This document shows positions 1 through 10,509 of a stretch of 64,000 bases of DNA, piece by piece. The stretch covers positions 126,762-190,761 of the forward strand of contig NZ_JAMQAW010000012.1 of assembly GCF_023701525.1 (NCBI RefSeq), written 5' to 3'. Every line of letters begins with the position of its first letter. Positions within the stretch are counted from its first letter, which is position 1. Under the pieces are notes generated by a model. The model saw only the letters and a list, made by a program, of their open reading frames with translations. It made no database searches and was not told the DNA's origin. The DNA is from Streptomyces albipurpureus (lineage in GTDB: Bacteria > Actinomycetota > Actinomycetes > Streptomycetales > Streptomycetaceae). Position numbers and translations under genes: made by a program.

Positions 1-79
1 CGGTCCGATCGAAGCCCGCGAGCCGGGCGGCCTCCGCCATGCGAAAGGCGAAGTGCTCGGCGTCGCCGACGTATCTCAC
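1..79 (-). CDS. Hypothetical protein, N-terminal fragment cut by window edge
   Basis: A GTG-initiated reading frame runs off the left edge of the window, leaving 26 codons (begins MRYVGDAEHF, continues through an Ala/Glu-rich helix-like stretch ending AGFDRT). Nearly every third codon position is G or C, which is the main reason for calling it coding. Its GTG overlaps the TGA of the upstream gene by four bases (GTGA), so the two are translationally coupled or were once a single frame. I do not recognise a family from so short a fragment and cannot assign a function. Confidence 0.5.
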   Translation of the reverse strand, partial: MRYVGDAEHFAFRMAEAARLAGFDRT

Positions 80-210
80 GCGAGGACGGGCCCATGGAGA
101 CCGGAGGGCTCTACCGCATGGTGGACGAGGGAGTGGAACGCCGCGAAGGTTCGCCTCGCGCCACGATGGCCGCCGGAGGTGGCAACGACGGTCGGATCTG
201 GCGCACTCAT
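76..210 (-). CDS. Small hypothetical protein (44 aa)
   Basis: A short frame starting ATG (MSAPDPTVVATSGG) and ending in PVLA, with high GC at third positions throughout. It has no clear Shine-Dalgarno sequence, and an in-frame GTG lies two codons upstream, so the start is uncertain. Its TGA overlaps the GTG of the next gene by four bases. The peptide has no signal peptide or membrane segment and no family I recognise. An alternative is that it and the following frame are two halves of one gene separated by a frameshift. Confidence 0.35.
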   Translation of the reverse strand: MSAPDPTVVATSGGHRGARRTFAAFHSLVHHAVEPSGLHGPVLA

Positions 211-453
211 GGCCACGGCTGGCTGATTCCACTCGCCAAAGGGGCGATGAAACAGCGATTGAGGCTCTTATCCAGCATGGGTGTGGGTGTATCCACAATC
301 GCGGCAAGGCCAGTATTCACCGGTCTGAGCGTGATCCATTATGCGATAGGCCGTGATTTCTCCCGCACTCCGCCGTGAGTGGCTGGCGGGACCCTCTCAT
401 AAGCGATTCATTTCGGCCTTGCCAGGAAGCACCTCTACTCAGGGGTTTGATAC

Positions 454-873
454 TCATTTTTCGCCATTGAGCTGCCCGCCCGCTTGAATGGTGCGCAGTG
501 CTTCATCGAATGCCGTTCGCTGCCCCGGGGTCATCATGGCCACAAAGGAGACCAGTGCTGCCTGCGGGCAATCGCTCCTGGCCCATGCCGCACGCATCAG
601 CGCCGCAGCATAGTCAGCCCTGGTGCCGACCGGGCTGTATCGAAAGGCCCGACCGTCGAGCTCCCTGCGGAGCCAGCCCTTCTGATGCACCTTGTCCATC
701 ACCGTCATGACGGTCGTATAGGCGATGGAACGTTCCCGTTGGAGATCCCCGAGGACCTCCCGGACGGTTACGGGTCGATTCCATCGCCACACACGCGTCA
801 TCACCGCGTCTTCAAGTTCTCCCAACTGCCCATACACACCACCAAGCCTAAGGAATCCACAGGTGGTGCCCAA
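454..873 (-). CDS. BlaI/MecI/CopY-family transcriptional regulator
   Basis: A 139-residue protein with the winged-helix layout of the BlaI/MecI repressors. The segment LGELEDAVMTRVW opens the DNA-binding domain (about residues 17-90), followed by VTVREVLGDL and the recognition-helix region AYTTVMTVMDKVHQKGWL. A short C-terminal helix (about 90-135) would form the dimer. Family members repress beta-lactamase, copper or membrane-protease genes and are often paired with a BlaR1/M56 metalloprotease; none is visible here. It lies 73 bp downstream of the AraC-type gene on the same strand, so the two may be co-transcribed. The first 15 residues are atypical and the true start could be slightly downstream. 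Confidence 0.85.
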   Translation of the reverse strand: MGTTCGFLRLGGVYGQLGELEDAVMTRVWRWNRPVTVREVLGDLQRERSIAYTTVMTVMDKVHQKGWLRRELDGRAFRYSPVGTRADYAAALMRAAWARSDCPQAALVSFVAMMTPGQRTAFDEALRTIQAGGQLNGEK

Positions 874-946
874 GCTATTGCGCGGCCTTCCCGAACGGGC
901 CGATCGCAGGCCGTCACTCCCTCGGCGTCAGGGCCTTTGGGGATCA

Positions 947-1840
947 TCACGGACGGTCTGGCACCCGCTCAGGGACCGAGGGCTCCAACTCAACCGGAAT
1001 CCAAAGCTCCGAGTCCGCTTCGGTCCCGCCCGCCCTGAGTTGGGTCAGCACGATCTCAGGTCCACGTCGGCTCCGATAGGGATGGGAGGGAAACCACTGG
1101 GTGAAGACATCCCGCCAGAGGTACTGAAGCGTCAGCGGAAAGGACCCGGAGCTGTCAAAGACCGCCCAGACCCCCGCCGACACGCACAACTGGTCAAGAC
1201 CGGCGGGGGCGTCAGCCGAGGTGATGACGGCGTGGTAGTAGTCGAACTCGGTCCCCTCACCGCGACTGACATCAAGATCATCACTGACACCGGCGATACC
1301 GCTCGGCTCCTGGTCGGAAAGCTCCGCGATGCGCTGGACGGTCTCCGGCGCGATTCCTCGGACAAAGGCGACCAGTTCCGTGTTCATCCCCTCGTGAACC
1401 AGTGGGAGGCGGGCCTTCTTCCCCACCACGTTGAAAGCGTCCTTGTGCACGATCCGATAGCGCATGGCGCTACTCCCCTCGACGATCAACCGGAAGGACA
1501 TCCGCGGCTGGGCGCACAGGGGCGCACCCGTCCGGCGTGCTTCGCTCGGGCCGATGCCGTGCATGGCTCGGAACGCACGGGCGAACGCCTCACCCGATCC
1601 ATAGCCATGGCGTACGGCGACGTCGAGCAGTGACCGCTCGCCGGCGATCACCTCGGTGGCGGCGATGGTCAGCCGCCGACGCCTGATGTACTCGGCCAGT
1701 CCCATCCCGGCGAGTGCGGAGAACATACGCCGGAGGTGGTACTCCGACGTCCGAGCGATCCGGGCCAGTTCCGTCACATCGATCGGACCGGCGAGGTGCT
1801 CCTCGATGTACTCCAACGCCTCGTTCAGTGGTTTCAGCAC
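947..1840 (-). CDS. AraC-family regulator with GyrI-like effector domain
   Basis: 297 residues. The N-terminal ~105 residues are two AraC helix-turn-helix motifs: YIEEHLAGPIDVTELA, then SEYHLRRMFSALAGMGLAEYIRRRRL and VAVRHGYGSGEAFARAFRAMHG. The remaining ~155 residues, beginning FRLIVEGSSAMRYRIV, look like a GyrI-like/Rob-type small-molecule-binding domain. This matches the SoxS-Rob-like 'AraC plus GyrI' architecture, which responds to hydrophobic compounds. It is divergent from the nucleotidyltransferase gene at 2125, and the ~280-bp space between them is likely to hold both promoters. Its natural ligand and targets cannot be told from the sequence. Confidence 0.88.
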   Translation of the reverse strand: MLKPLNEALEYIEEHLAGPIDVTELARIARTSEYHLRRMFSALAGMGLAEYIRRRRLTIAATEVIAGERSLLDVAVRHGYGSGEAFARAFRAMHGIGPSEARRTGAPLCAQPRMSFRLIVEGSSAMRYRIVHKDAFNVVGKKARLPLVHEGMNTELVAFVRGIAPETVQRIAELSDQEPSGIAGVSDDLDVSRGEGTEFDYYHAVITSADAPAGLDQLCVSAGVWAVFDSSGSFPLTLQYLWRDVFTQWFPSHPYRSRRGPEIVLTQLRAGGTEADSELWIPVELEPSVPERVPDRP

Positions 1841-2124
1841 TTCGGCTTCCTTCCCTTCTGGAAGTTCACGTTAGAAGGGACAGGGCCCGGGGACCCGGCA
1901 TCCTGTGCCCGATCCGGTCGGGTGGGGTCGCGCGATGCCGTCCACCAAGGCGTCGCGCCGCGGGGAGGGCGAGGGCGGACACGACTGCTGACGGCTGGAG
2001 AGGGGGTAGCGGACGGACATCTGTTGAGGCAGCCTTGGCGGTCCCCGGCCACGGATCCGTTCCTCCCCCGCGTGATGGTCTCAGCCCGCCCCCGCTCCGC
2101 TCTGGTGTGGATACGGTTGGTGTT

Positions 2125-2892
2125 ATGGCCGACCACGATCCGTCCACCCGAAGGCTGCTCCTTGGATTCGTCGCCGAAGTGCGCCCTCTGGTGTCACCCA
2201 TCGCGATCTGGGCCCATGGCTCGCTCGGTGGCGGCGACTACCAGCCCGGGCGCAGCGACATCGATCTCATCGCCGTCATCGATCGGGCCTGTTCACCCGA
2301 GGAATGGCAGCAGCTCGCCGCGTTCCACCGCCGTCTGATAGCGGAGTTTCCGCTCGCGGCCAAGCTGCACTGCAGTTATCCGCTGGCCGATGAGCTTGCC
2401 GATGTGAAGGGTGAGCATCTGACCTGGGCCCATCAGGAGCTCTTCCACCGGCCGGTGACCGAGGTGACCCGAAGGGAACTGTATGAGTTCGGGGTCGTGC
2501 TGCACGGTCTGCAACCAGCCGATCTCCTCGCGCCGGTGACGGAGGGCGAGTTGGTCGATTTCCTCATCGGGGAGATGAACGGACCGTGGCGCGCGGTGTT
2601 GGAGAAGCCGCGTCTGTGGCTCCAGGACGGCTGGGTCGACTTCGGGATGCTGGCGCTGGCGCGAGCGACAGTGACCCTGCGGTCCGGTGGCCTGATCACC
2701 AAGGCTGAGGCCATCGAGGTGCTCGTCGGGGAGCTCGACGCACCGATCGAGGTGGTGGATGACATCAGGTCCCGCCGCTACGGCACCCCGGCTCCCGCGT
2801 CGCCGGAGTGGCTGGATCGCCGGGCCGAGCTGACGGTCGCCTTCCTGAGGGCGGCACTGGACCGGTTGCCTGGGCGGCCTGATGGGCCATGA
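2125..2892 (+). CDS. Nucleotidyltransferase-domain protein (aminoglycoside-NTase-like)
   Basis: 255 residues from the ATG. The nucleotidyltransferase signature is plain at about residues 28-50: AHGSLGGGDYQPGRSDIDL, that is the GS motif followed by the D-x-D metal-binding pair. The rest is helical and resembles the C-terminal half of ANT(3'')/ANT(9)-like or MNT-type enzymes. Such proteins transfer NMP to a small molecule or protein; some give aminoglycoside resistance, but most chromosomal homologues have unknown substrates. The reading frame continues upstream without a stop, but codon usage only becomes regular from this ATG. No toxin-antitoxin partner (HEPN) is adjacent. Confidence 0.75.
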   Translation: MADHDPSTRRLLLGFVAEVRPLVSPIAIWAHGSLGGGDYQPGRSDIDLIAVIDRACSPEEWQQLAAFHRRLIAEFPLAAKLHCSYPLADELADVKGEHLTWAHQELFHRPVTEVTRRELYEFGVVLHGLQPADLLAPVTEGELVDFLIGEMNGPWRAVLEKPRLWLQDGWVDFGMLALARATVTLRSGGLITKAEAIEVLVGELDAPIEVVDDIRSRRYGTPAPASPEWLDRRAELTVAFLRAALDRLPGRPDGP

Positions 2893-3201
2893 CCACGGGC
2901 ACAGGTCTCTCACCGGGGCGATGTCACACTCTCGGCGCCCCTGTGCACTAGAGGGCCACGGTGCCGCACGGTGGCATTGACTGTGGGTCAGGAGGACGCG
3001 GTGAGAACGGTTTTTCGGGACGCTGGCGGTGGACGCCGCGGCTCATGCCGATGGGGCTGGGGCAGGGACGTCCCGCCGTGGACGGAAACACACCATGCCG
3101 GTGAGGCCGCTCATCGAACGGAACGGGCCGCCGTACGCGCAAGGCCCCGAGAACGCGGTGTACCAGTGTTCAACGGGCTCAGCGGAGCCGAGGGGTAGAT
3201 C
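2893..3201. other. Intergenic region
   Basis: About 310 bp between the nucleotidyltransferase and the sigma-factor gene. I see no supported gene. It should contain the promoter of the downstream sigma-factor operon, but I cannot mark it. Confidence 0.5.
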
Positions 3202-3780
3202 GTGATGGAGGACGCTCCCAGCGCGGAGCTCCGGGTGAGCGAGGCCCCGGAGGCTGCCTTTCCCCCGGTGAGTGGCCGGGACCTTGCGGAGGAGCTACAT
3301 CACGCCGAGTATCCGGGGTTGGTGCGCTTTCTCCTGCTCAACGGAGCATCATGGAACGAGGCTCAAGACGCGGCGCAGGACGCCTTCACCCAGATGTGCC
3401 GCCCCGGGACACGGATCACCTATCCGAAGGCCTGGCTGCGAACAGTGGCCTGGCGGTCCTGGTTACGGCAGCAGGTGCGACAGGAGGAGCCGTGCGCGGA
3501 TGTTCCCGACATCCACGCCGTGCACTGGCAGACCCCCGCGCACGCGGCGGAGTTGGGCACGGAGGAACGGCAGGTGGTGGAACTGCTTCTCAAGCTGCCG
3601 GCGAAACAAAGGGCCGCGTTGGCCTGGAACCTGGACGGGTTCACCTCGCAGGAGAGCGCTGAGGCCATGGGCATCACCCCGGAGGCGGTACGGCAGAACC
3701 TCGCCCGGGCGCGGGCGACGCTCAAGGCACGACTGGGCCTGGAGGGGCCGGGCGGCGGCCAAGCACGAGAGGTGGAGTGA
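3202..3780 (+). CDS. RNA polymerase sigma-70-family (ECF-like) sigma factor, TTA-containing
   Basis: 192 residues. Region 2 spans about residues 35-92: YPGLVRFLLLNGASWNEAQDAAQDAFTQ, then ITYPKAWLRTVAWRSWLRQQ, which corresponds to the core-binding and -10-recognition helices. Region 4 spans about 115-180: LLLKLPAKQRAALAWNLDGFTSQESAEAMGI, then TPEAVRQNLARARATLKARL, a classic helix-turn-helix. There is no anti-sigma factor beside it. A TTA leucine codon sits at 3463-3465 (residue 88), so translation should depend on the bldA tRNA, as is usual for Streptomyces developmental or secondary-metabolism regulators. GTG at 3202 and ATG at 3205 are both possible starts. It overlaps the next gene, implying coupling. 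Confidence 0.85.
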   Translation: MMEDAPSAELRVSEAPEAAFPPVSGRDLAEELHHAEYPGLVRFLLLNGASWNEAQDAAQDAFTQMCRPGTRITYPKAWLRTVAWRSWLRQQVRQEEPCADVPDIHAVHWQTPAHAAELGTEERQVVELLLKLPAKQRAALAWNLDGFTSQESAEAMGITPEAVRQNLARARATLKARLGLEGPGGGQAREVE

Positions 3781-4736
3781 TGGATCAGGACGGCGGGTTC
3801 GACCGTCTCGACACCCTGCTGGCTCAGGCACACCGGCGGCTTGGAACCCTGGTGTACGACTCCGTGATGGGCCAGGGCGGCCCGCCGGAGCCGGTCGATC
3901 CCGATCGGGCGCTGGGGCTCTTGCTGGCCGCCGCGCACCGGCAGACCCGGGACGCCGTCGTACGACGGACCGCCCGACAGCTGAAGGAGGATGTCATTCG
4001 CAGGAAGCGGGCGGCGCCGGGGGTGGCCGCACGAAGCGGCGGAACGTTAATGCGGCGTCCGGCGACCATTCGGCTCAAATACCGGGAGCAGGCGCTGCGT
4101 ATCGCACACGCCTACTGGCCGCGGGATCTGGATGAACTGATCCGCCATGCGTTGGAGGAGATACAGGAACTGATCGTCCATCTGGAGGCCGAGTCCCTGC
4201 CGGTGGGGCTTCCCGCGATACTCACCAGGGTGAGTGAGGACATGGGCCAGGTGTTGACCCTGCCCAAGAGCTCACAGCTGTCTCCCGCACCGGCCGGGTA
4301 CGACTATCTGGAGGCGGTGGAGCAGCAACTGGCCGTCCGCGCGGCCCGGTTGGTGGCGGAGGCCCGCAACTCCCGCGTACTGCTGGATACCGAGCTGATT
4401 CCCCATCTGTCGGACGGCGGTGTCTCCTGGCTGGGTGCCCTGGAAGTGGCTCAGGACCTCGCCGACGATCTGGATCTGGCGCATCGGGAGGCTCTGTCCC
4501 TGCTCAGCGCGGTGGCCTCGGTGAAGGAGGCGGGCACGGACTTTCGAGCGGCAGACCTCCATACGGTGGATCTGACGGGACTGCTTCTGGTCGGTATTCG
4601 CTGGGACGGGGAGACGATCTGGCCGCCGGCGTGGGAGGAGCGGATTCTCCGGGCGTCGTCGGCCACCGACGATGACCTCGGTGGCCTGGTCGTGGGGCCG
4701 CAGCCGCATGACAGCACGGTGGGGGCCGATGCCTGA
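3780..4736 (+). CDS. Hypothetical protein coupled to sigma factor, TTA-containing
   Basis: 318 residues from the ATG that overlaps the sigma-factor stop (TGATG); a GTG one codon earlier is an alternative start. It is predicted soluble, Leu/Ala/Glu-rich and largely helical, with no transmembrane segment. The C-terminal part (about 255-290: FRAADLHTVDLTGLLLVGIRWDGETIWPP) resembles the pentapeptide-like tail often seen in Streptomyces proteins encoded after sigma factors. I do not recognise a named family. A second TTA codon at 4047-4049 places it under the same bldA control as the sigma factor. Position and coupling suggest that it modulates or works with the sigma factor, but that is inference. 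Confidence 0.8.
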   Translation: MDQDGGFDRLDTLLAQAHRRLGTLVYDSVMGQGGPPEPVDPDRALGLLLAAAHRQTRDAVVRRTARQLKEDVIRRKRAAPGVAARSGGTLMRRPATIRLKYREQALRIAHAYWPRDLDELIRHALEEIQELIVHLEAESLPVGLPAILTRVSEDMGQVLTLPKSSQLSPAPAGYDYLEAVEQQLAVRAARLVAEARNSRVLLDTELIPHLSDGGVSWLGALEVAQDLADDLDLAHREALSLLSAVASVKEAGTDFRAADLHTVDLTGLLLVGIRWDGETIWPPAWEERILRASSATDDDLGGLVVGPQPHDSTVGADA

Positions 4737-4788
4737 TCCGCGGTGGACGCCAGCGGGCGGACAGGGCGCATCCGTTCGGTGGACCGGG

Positions 4789-5151
4789 TCAGTTCGCCGG
4801 CCGTGCGTCGGAGTGGCCCGGCGCACCGGCACCTGGTGGCGCGGGACCACCCGGTACCACCGGTGCGGACGGGGACGGTGTCGGGGAACGCTCGTCGTGG
4901 AAGATGCCCCCGGAGCCCGAAGGCGCGGAGTTGAGCACCCATAGCCCGGCGAGCGTCGCGAGGGTGAAGACCACGGTGACCAGGAGCGTGAGCACCAGTC
5001 GCCGTCTGCGCTCGCGGCGCTGCCACTCACCGCGTGCCGTGCAGTAGGCGTCGGGGGCGGGGTGGACCTGGCCCGCGAGCGCCGCCATGGCATCGCGCAG
5101 TTGCTCTTCGGTGCCGGGGCTGTTCACCGGCTCGGTGTCCTGGCCGTTCAT
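4789..5151 (-). CDS. Single-pass membrane protein coupled to SigE-family sigma factor
   Basis: 120 residues. A cytoplasmic N-terminal part of about 50 residues ends in a positive cluster (RRERRRR). One clear transmembrane helix follows at about 52-73 (LVLTLLVTVVFTLATLAGLWVL), then a Pro/Ser-rich extracytoplasmic tail. Its ATG overlaps the TGA of the upstream sigma-factor gene (ATGA), so it is translationally coupled to it. This topology and position are what is expected of a minimal membrane anti-sigma or sensor partner, but no zinc-binding anti-sigma motif (HxxxCxxC) is present, so the role is inferred from context only. Confidence 0.75.
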   Translation of the reverse strand: MNGQDTEPVNSPGTEEQLRDAMAALAGQVHPAPDAYCTARGEWQRRERRRRLVLTLLVTVVFTLATLAGLWVLNSAPSGSGGIFHDERSPTPSPSAPVVPGGPAPPGAGAPGHSDARPAN

Positions 5152-6014
5152 CGACGGTTCTCCATCACCTGGGTCAGTGCGGCGATGCCGCGCGCTGTGT
5201 GCGTCTTGACCGAACCGGCCGAAATCCCCATGGCCTTGGCTATCTCACCCTCCTTGAGCCCCATCCAGTGGCGCAGGACGAGCGCCTCGCGCTGCCGGGG
5301 AGGCAGCTTCTGCAAGGCGACGATCAGCGCCTGCTGGTCGTCATGGAGCAGAGCGGTGTACTCAGCCGACGCCACCGGTTCGGCCATGGGAGTCTCGGCG
5401 TGCTTGCGGACGATCTGGAGATGGCGTATCCGCATCCGGGTGAGGTTGCAGACGACCGAGCGGAGATAGGATTCCGCGCGGTCGGCGTCACGCAGCTTCC
5501 GCCATTTGCGGTAGATCTCGTAGTAGGCCTCGGCCACGATGTTCTCCGGATCATCAGCACCCAGCAGGGCGGCCAGACGGAGCATCGAGGTGTAGTGCCG
5601 TTCGAAGAGACGAGCGAGCGCGGCTTCCCGTTCCGTTTCGGCGCCGCCCTGTCGCTGGACACCACAAGCGGGGCGCCCGGAGCCGACGGAGCCCGCTGGC
5701 CGGGGCCCCGGGTCAGCACCTGGCCCCGGGGAGTCGCTGTCCTGACCGGTCGAACCGCGGCTCTGTGCGAAGGAGTTCTGGGCCCGTGCGGTGGAACCCC
5801 GGTCCTCAGGGCCCGCGTTGCCGCTCTCCTCGCGGGGAGCCCCCGGCTGGGCCGGCACCAGAGCGTCCGCCCGCCCACCGGGGTCGGTCTGGGCGATCGG
5901 CCCGAACGGGGCCACCGGCGCGGGTGCGGCGGCGGGAGCCGAGGCCGACGGGGGTACCGTCGGCGCGGGTTCGGGGGGCAGCAGGATGCGGAGGGCGCGC
6001 GATGTCCGTCTCAT
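5148..6014 (-). CDS. SigE-family RNA polymerase sigma factor with long N-terminal extension
   Basis: 288 residues from the ATG at 6014. The first ~125 residues are Pro/Ala/Gly-rich and look disordered. Region 2 follows (FERHYTSMLRLAALLGADDPENIVAEAYYEIYRKW... AESYLRSVVCNLTRMRIR), then region 4 (ALQKLPPRQREALVLRHWMGL, EGEIAKAMGISAGSVKTH). The spacing and the 'KTHTARGIAAL' ending match the actinobacterial SigE-like group. The start was chosen because it overlaps the symporter stop codon (ATGA); the frame is open for another 30 codons upstream. It is likely to be expressed from the symporter promoter and to respond through the following membrane protein. Confidence 0.85.
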   Translation of the reverse strand: MRRTSRALRILLPPEPAPTVPPSASAPAAAPAPVAPFGPIAQTDPGGRADALVPAQPGAPREESGNAGPEDRGSTARAQNSFAQSRGSTGQDSDSPGPGADPGPRPAGSVGSGRPACGVQRQGGAETEREAALARLFERHYTSMLRLAALLGADDPENIVAEAYYEIYRKWRKLRDADRAESYLRSVVCNLTRMRIRHLQIVRKHAETPMAEPVASAEYTALLHDDQQALIVALQKLPPRQREALVLRHWMGLKEGEIAKAMGISAGSVKTHTARGIAALTQVMENRR

Positions 6015-7576
6015 GGGGAACTCGTTCCCGTCTCGGGCCGTGGCCGGGCAGAAGGCCATGTGGACAGTGAGGTGACATCCGGACCCTGCGGAGCGCCCCT
6101 CCATCGCAGCAGGACGGTACCCGCCACGGCGACGACCAGGTTGAGGAGCAGAGCCGCGAGGCCGGCGTAGATTTCAACGGTGTGGCCGCTCGGGCCGAGC
6201 GGTATGACGGGCGAGAAGCCTTCGCGTACGACCATGACGGTACCGAAGCCCATCCCCAGCGCCCACCCCATGAGCAGTGCTCGATGGTGCAGCCATCGGG
6301 TGTAGAGACCGATGGCTACGGCCGGGAAGATCTGGAGTATCCATACGCCCCCGAGTAGTTGCAGGTTGATGGCCGCCTGGTCGCGCAGCCCGAAGACAAA
6401 GGCGATCGCGCCCACCTTGGCGGCGAGCGAGACGGCCTGGGCGATCCGTACCTGGCGCTTGGGGGTCGCCGTGGGATGGACGTACTCAACGTAGACATTC
6501 CGCACGAACGACGTCGCGGCGGCCACCGACATCACCGCGGCCGGTACCAGGGCCCCCACCGTGATCGCGCCGAAGACCAGCCCCGCGAGGGGAGCGGGCA
6601 TCAGACGGTCGACCAGCATGGGAACAGCGGATTCCGAGCCGCCTTCGGGGGTGCGCACACCGGCGGCTATGGCGGCTATCCCCAGGAGCCCGAAGAGCGC
6701 CAGGACCGCGGTCCAGGCGGGCAGGGCCACACAGACGCGGCGCAGGTTGGCGGGGCTGGCGGCGGCGAAGCCCGCGGTGAGCACATGGGGGTACATCAGC
6801 AGGGCGAGTGCCGACCCCAGGGCGAGGCTCGCGAACGCGGGCTGCTGGTCCGGGGCGAGCAGCAAGGAGGCCCCCGACGCGCCGTGTGCACTGAGCCGGT
6901 CGGAGGCGGTGGTGAACACCGTGCCAGGTCCGCCGAGCCGGTCGAGCACCAGCCAGACCAGGGCCAGCACGGAGGCGAAGACGGCAACGCCCTTGAAGGC
7001 GGAAATGACGGTCGGGGCGCGCAGTCCGTGGCGGTAGGTGGCTATGGCGAGTCCGGCGAAGAGCACGATCATGACAAGATCGACCATCAGGGCGTCGGAT
7101 GTATCCATTCCGCCGGCGTTCAGTACCGCCCGGATGCCCAGGAGTTGCAGCGCCAGATACGGCATGGTGGCGAGGATGCCGGTGAGGGCGACGACCAGGG
7201 CGAGCAGCGGGGAGCCGTAGCGGCCCCGCACGAAGTCGGCCACGGTGATGTAGCCGTGCTCCCGTGCCACGGACCAGAGTCTGGGCAGCAGAACGAAGGC
7301 GAGGGGGCAGACGATCACGGTGTAGGGCAGGGCGAAGAACGCGGGTGCCCCATTGCCGTAGGCGAGTCCTGGTACGGCGGTGAAGGTGTAGGCCGTGAAG
7401 ATGGTTCCGCCGAGCAACAGCCACATCCAGCCGGTGCCCAGACTGCGGTCGGCGAGCGCCCAACCCTCCAGCGAGGGCAGCGTGTCGCGGGCGTGGAACC
7501 GGCGGGCCCCCGCCGCCAGCAGCGACACCGCGCCGATGACGGCGAGGAACGCCGCGGCCACGGCACCTTCGGTCAT
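6011..7576 (-). CDS. Sodium:solute symporter (SSS family)
   Basis: 521 residues with about 12-13 hydrophobic segments spread over the whole length. Recognisable SSS features are WMWLLLGGTIFTAYTFTAVPGLAYGNGAPAFF near the N-terminus and the helices around PYLALQLLGIRAVLNAGG. It would sit in the cytoplasmic membrane and take up a small organic solute with Na+; the substrate (monocarboxylate, proline, acetate and others) cannot be deduced. It is the first gene of a three-gene coupled unit with the SigE-family sigma factor and a single-pass membrane protein. Unusually, the DUF3311 partner typical of this transporter type is encoded divergently rather than in the same operon. Confidence 0.88.
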   Translation of the reverse strand: MTEGAVAAAFLAVIGAVSLLAAGARRFHARDTLPSLEGWALADRSLGTGWMWLLLGGTIFTAYTFTAVPGLAYGNGAPAFFALPYTVIVCPLAFVLLPRLWSVAREHGYITVADFVRGRYGSPLLALVVALTGILATMPYLALQLLGIRAVLNAGGMDTSDALMVDLVMIVLFAGLAIATYRHGLRAPTVISAFKGVAVFASVLALVWLVLDRLGGPGTVFTTASDRLSAHGASGASLLLAPDQQPAFASLALGSALALLMYPHVLTAGFAAASPANLRRVCVALPAWTAVLALFGLLGIAAIAAGVRTPEGGSESAVPMLVDRLMPAPLAGLVFGAITVGALVPAAVMSVAAATSFVRNVYVEYVHPTATPKRQVRIAQAVSLAAKVGAIAFVFGLRDQAAINLQLLGGVWILQIFPAVAIGLYTRWLHHRALLMGWALGMGFGTVMVVREGFSPVIPLGPSGHTVEIYAGLAALLLNLVVAVAGTVLLRWRGAPQGPDVTSLSTWPSARPRPETGTSSP

Positions 7577-7780
7577 CGTTCACCGTCCGTGCTGTTCGCT
7601 GCGCGCGATGCGCCTGGGTTGTCGTCCGGTCGCTGTCGAATAGCACGTCCGGCCCGAGGGGTGAGCAAGTCCACGGTCAAATTCTTGTGTGCTCCGTGTC
7701 AACCAAACCGGTCGGACCGGCAACTCTTCCACAGACCGGCGGAAAACAGGGACGGACGGCTGACAACGGTGGAGGAACCC

Positions 7781-8020
7781 TTGACGGAAAGCGTCCACCC
7801 ATCGCGGCACGGCGGCCCGGGCAGGGTCCGTCGGACCGTGGCGGGGGTGTGCCTCATCGTCCCGGTCATCGCCCTGCTGTGGGTGCCGTGGTACACGCAG
7901 GAACGACCCCGACTGGCGGGGGTCCCGTTCTTCTACTGGTACCAGCTCGCCTGGGTGCCCGGTTGCACCCTGGTGCTGCTCGTCGCCCACCTGTTGACGC
8001 GGAGGCGTCCGAGCTCATGA
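7781..8020 (+). CDS. DUF3311 family small membrane protein
   Basis: 79 residues. Two transmembrane helices (about 21-37 and 55-72) flank the conserved segment PWYTQERPRLAGVPFFYWYQ, which is diagnostic of DUF3311. I place the start at TTG 7781 because GGAGGA lies five bases upstream; an in-frame GTG at 7769 is an alternative. DUF3311 proteins are usually encoded just before SSS-family symporters and are thought to be accessory subunits. Here the symporter is on the opposite strand, and the next gene downstream is cstA, 97 bp away. It may serve either transporter. Confidence 0.8.
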   Translation: MTESVHPSRHGGPGRVRRTVAGVCLIVPVIALLWVPWYTQERPRLAGVPFFYWYQLAWVPGCTLVLLVAHLLTRRRPSS

Positions 8021-8117
8021 GCTGACGCCTCCGTCCGGCGCCGCGCCGTCCACTTCCCCCGGCGCGGCCCTCCGGTCCCTCGGTGCTGAAGTGCCACCCC
8101 CCAACGTAAGGAGCACT

Positions 8118-10234
<2,117 letters not shown>

Positions 10235-10238
<4 letters not shown>

Positions 10239-10450
10239 GTGCCCGGGAGGGCTCGGCGCTCGCCACCGTACGGCGGGCGCTGGGCGCGGTGCACTGGTAT
10301 CTCCAGGAGCTGACCGGGGAGACGGCGTACGAGCGGCACTGCGCACGGCACCGCAGGAGGCATCCACTGGTGCCGGCGCCGACCCGGCGTGAGTTCCAGC
10401 GCCTGCGCGCCCGGCGCCGGGAGGCGGAGCCGGGTTCCGGCTGCTGCTGA
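10235..10450 (+). CDS. YbdD/YjiX-family small protein (DUF466)
   Basis: 71 residues, Arg-rich, with the conserved LTGETAYERHCARHRRRHP segment of the YbdD/YjiX family. ATGA overlap with cstA shows translational coupling. In enteric bacteria this small protein is required for function of the cognate CstA/BtsT transporter, and the same role is likely here. It ends in CC, which is somewhat unusual. Confidence 0.88.
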
Positions 10451-10464
10451 TGGCCCTCGGGCCT

Positions 10465-10497
10465 GTGGTCACCCGCCCTCACCGGGCGGGCGACCAC
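10465..10497. terminator. Stem-loop terminator between convergent genes
   Basis: A 14-bp inverted repeat (GTGGTCACCCGCCC against GGGCGGGCGACCAC, one mismatch) with a five-base loop lies between the cstA-ybdD operon and the oppositely oriented lamin-tail gene. No U-tract follows, as is common in Streptomyces. It can act in both directions. Confidence 0.7.
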
Positions 10498-10509
10498 CTC
10501 AGCCAGGGA

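Noticed and set aside
6359..8020. 553-codon open frame on the plus strand
   Set aside because: Only its last 80 codons (DUF3311) are real. The rest is antisense to the sodium:solute symporter and its promoter.
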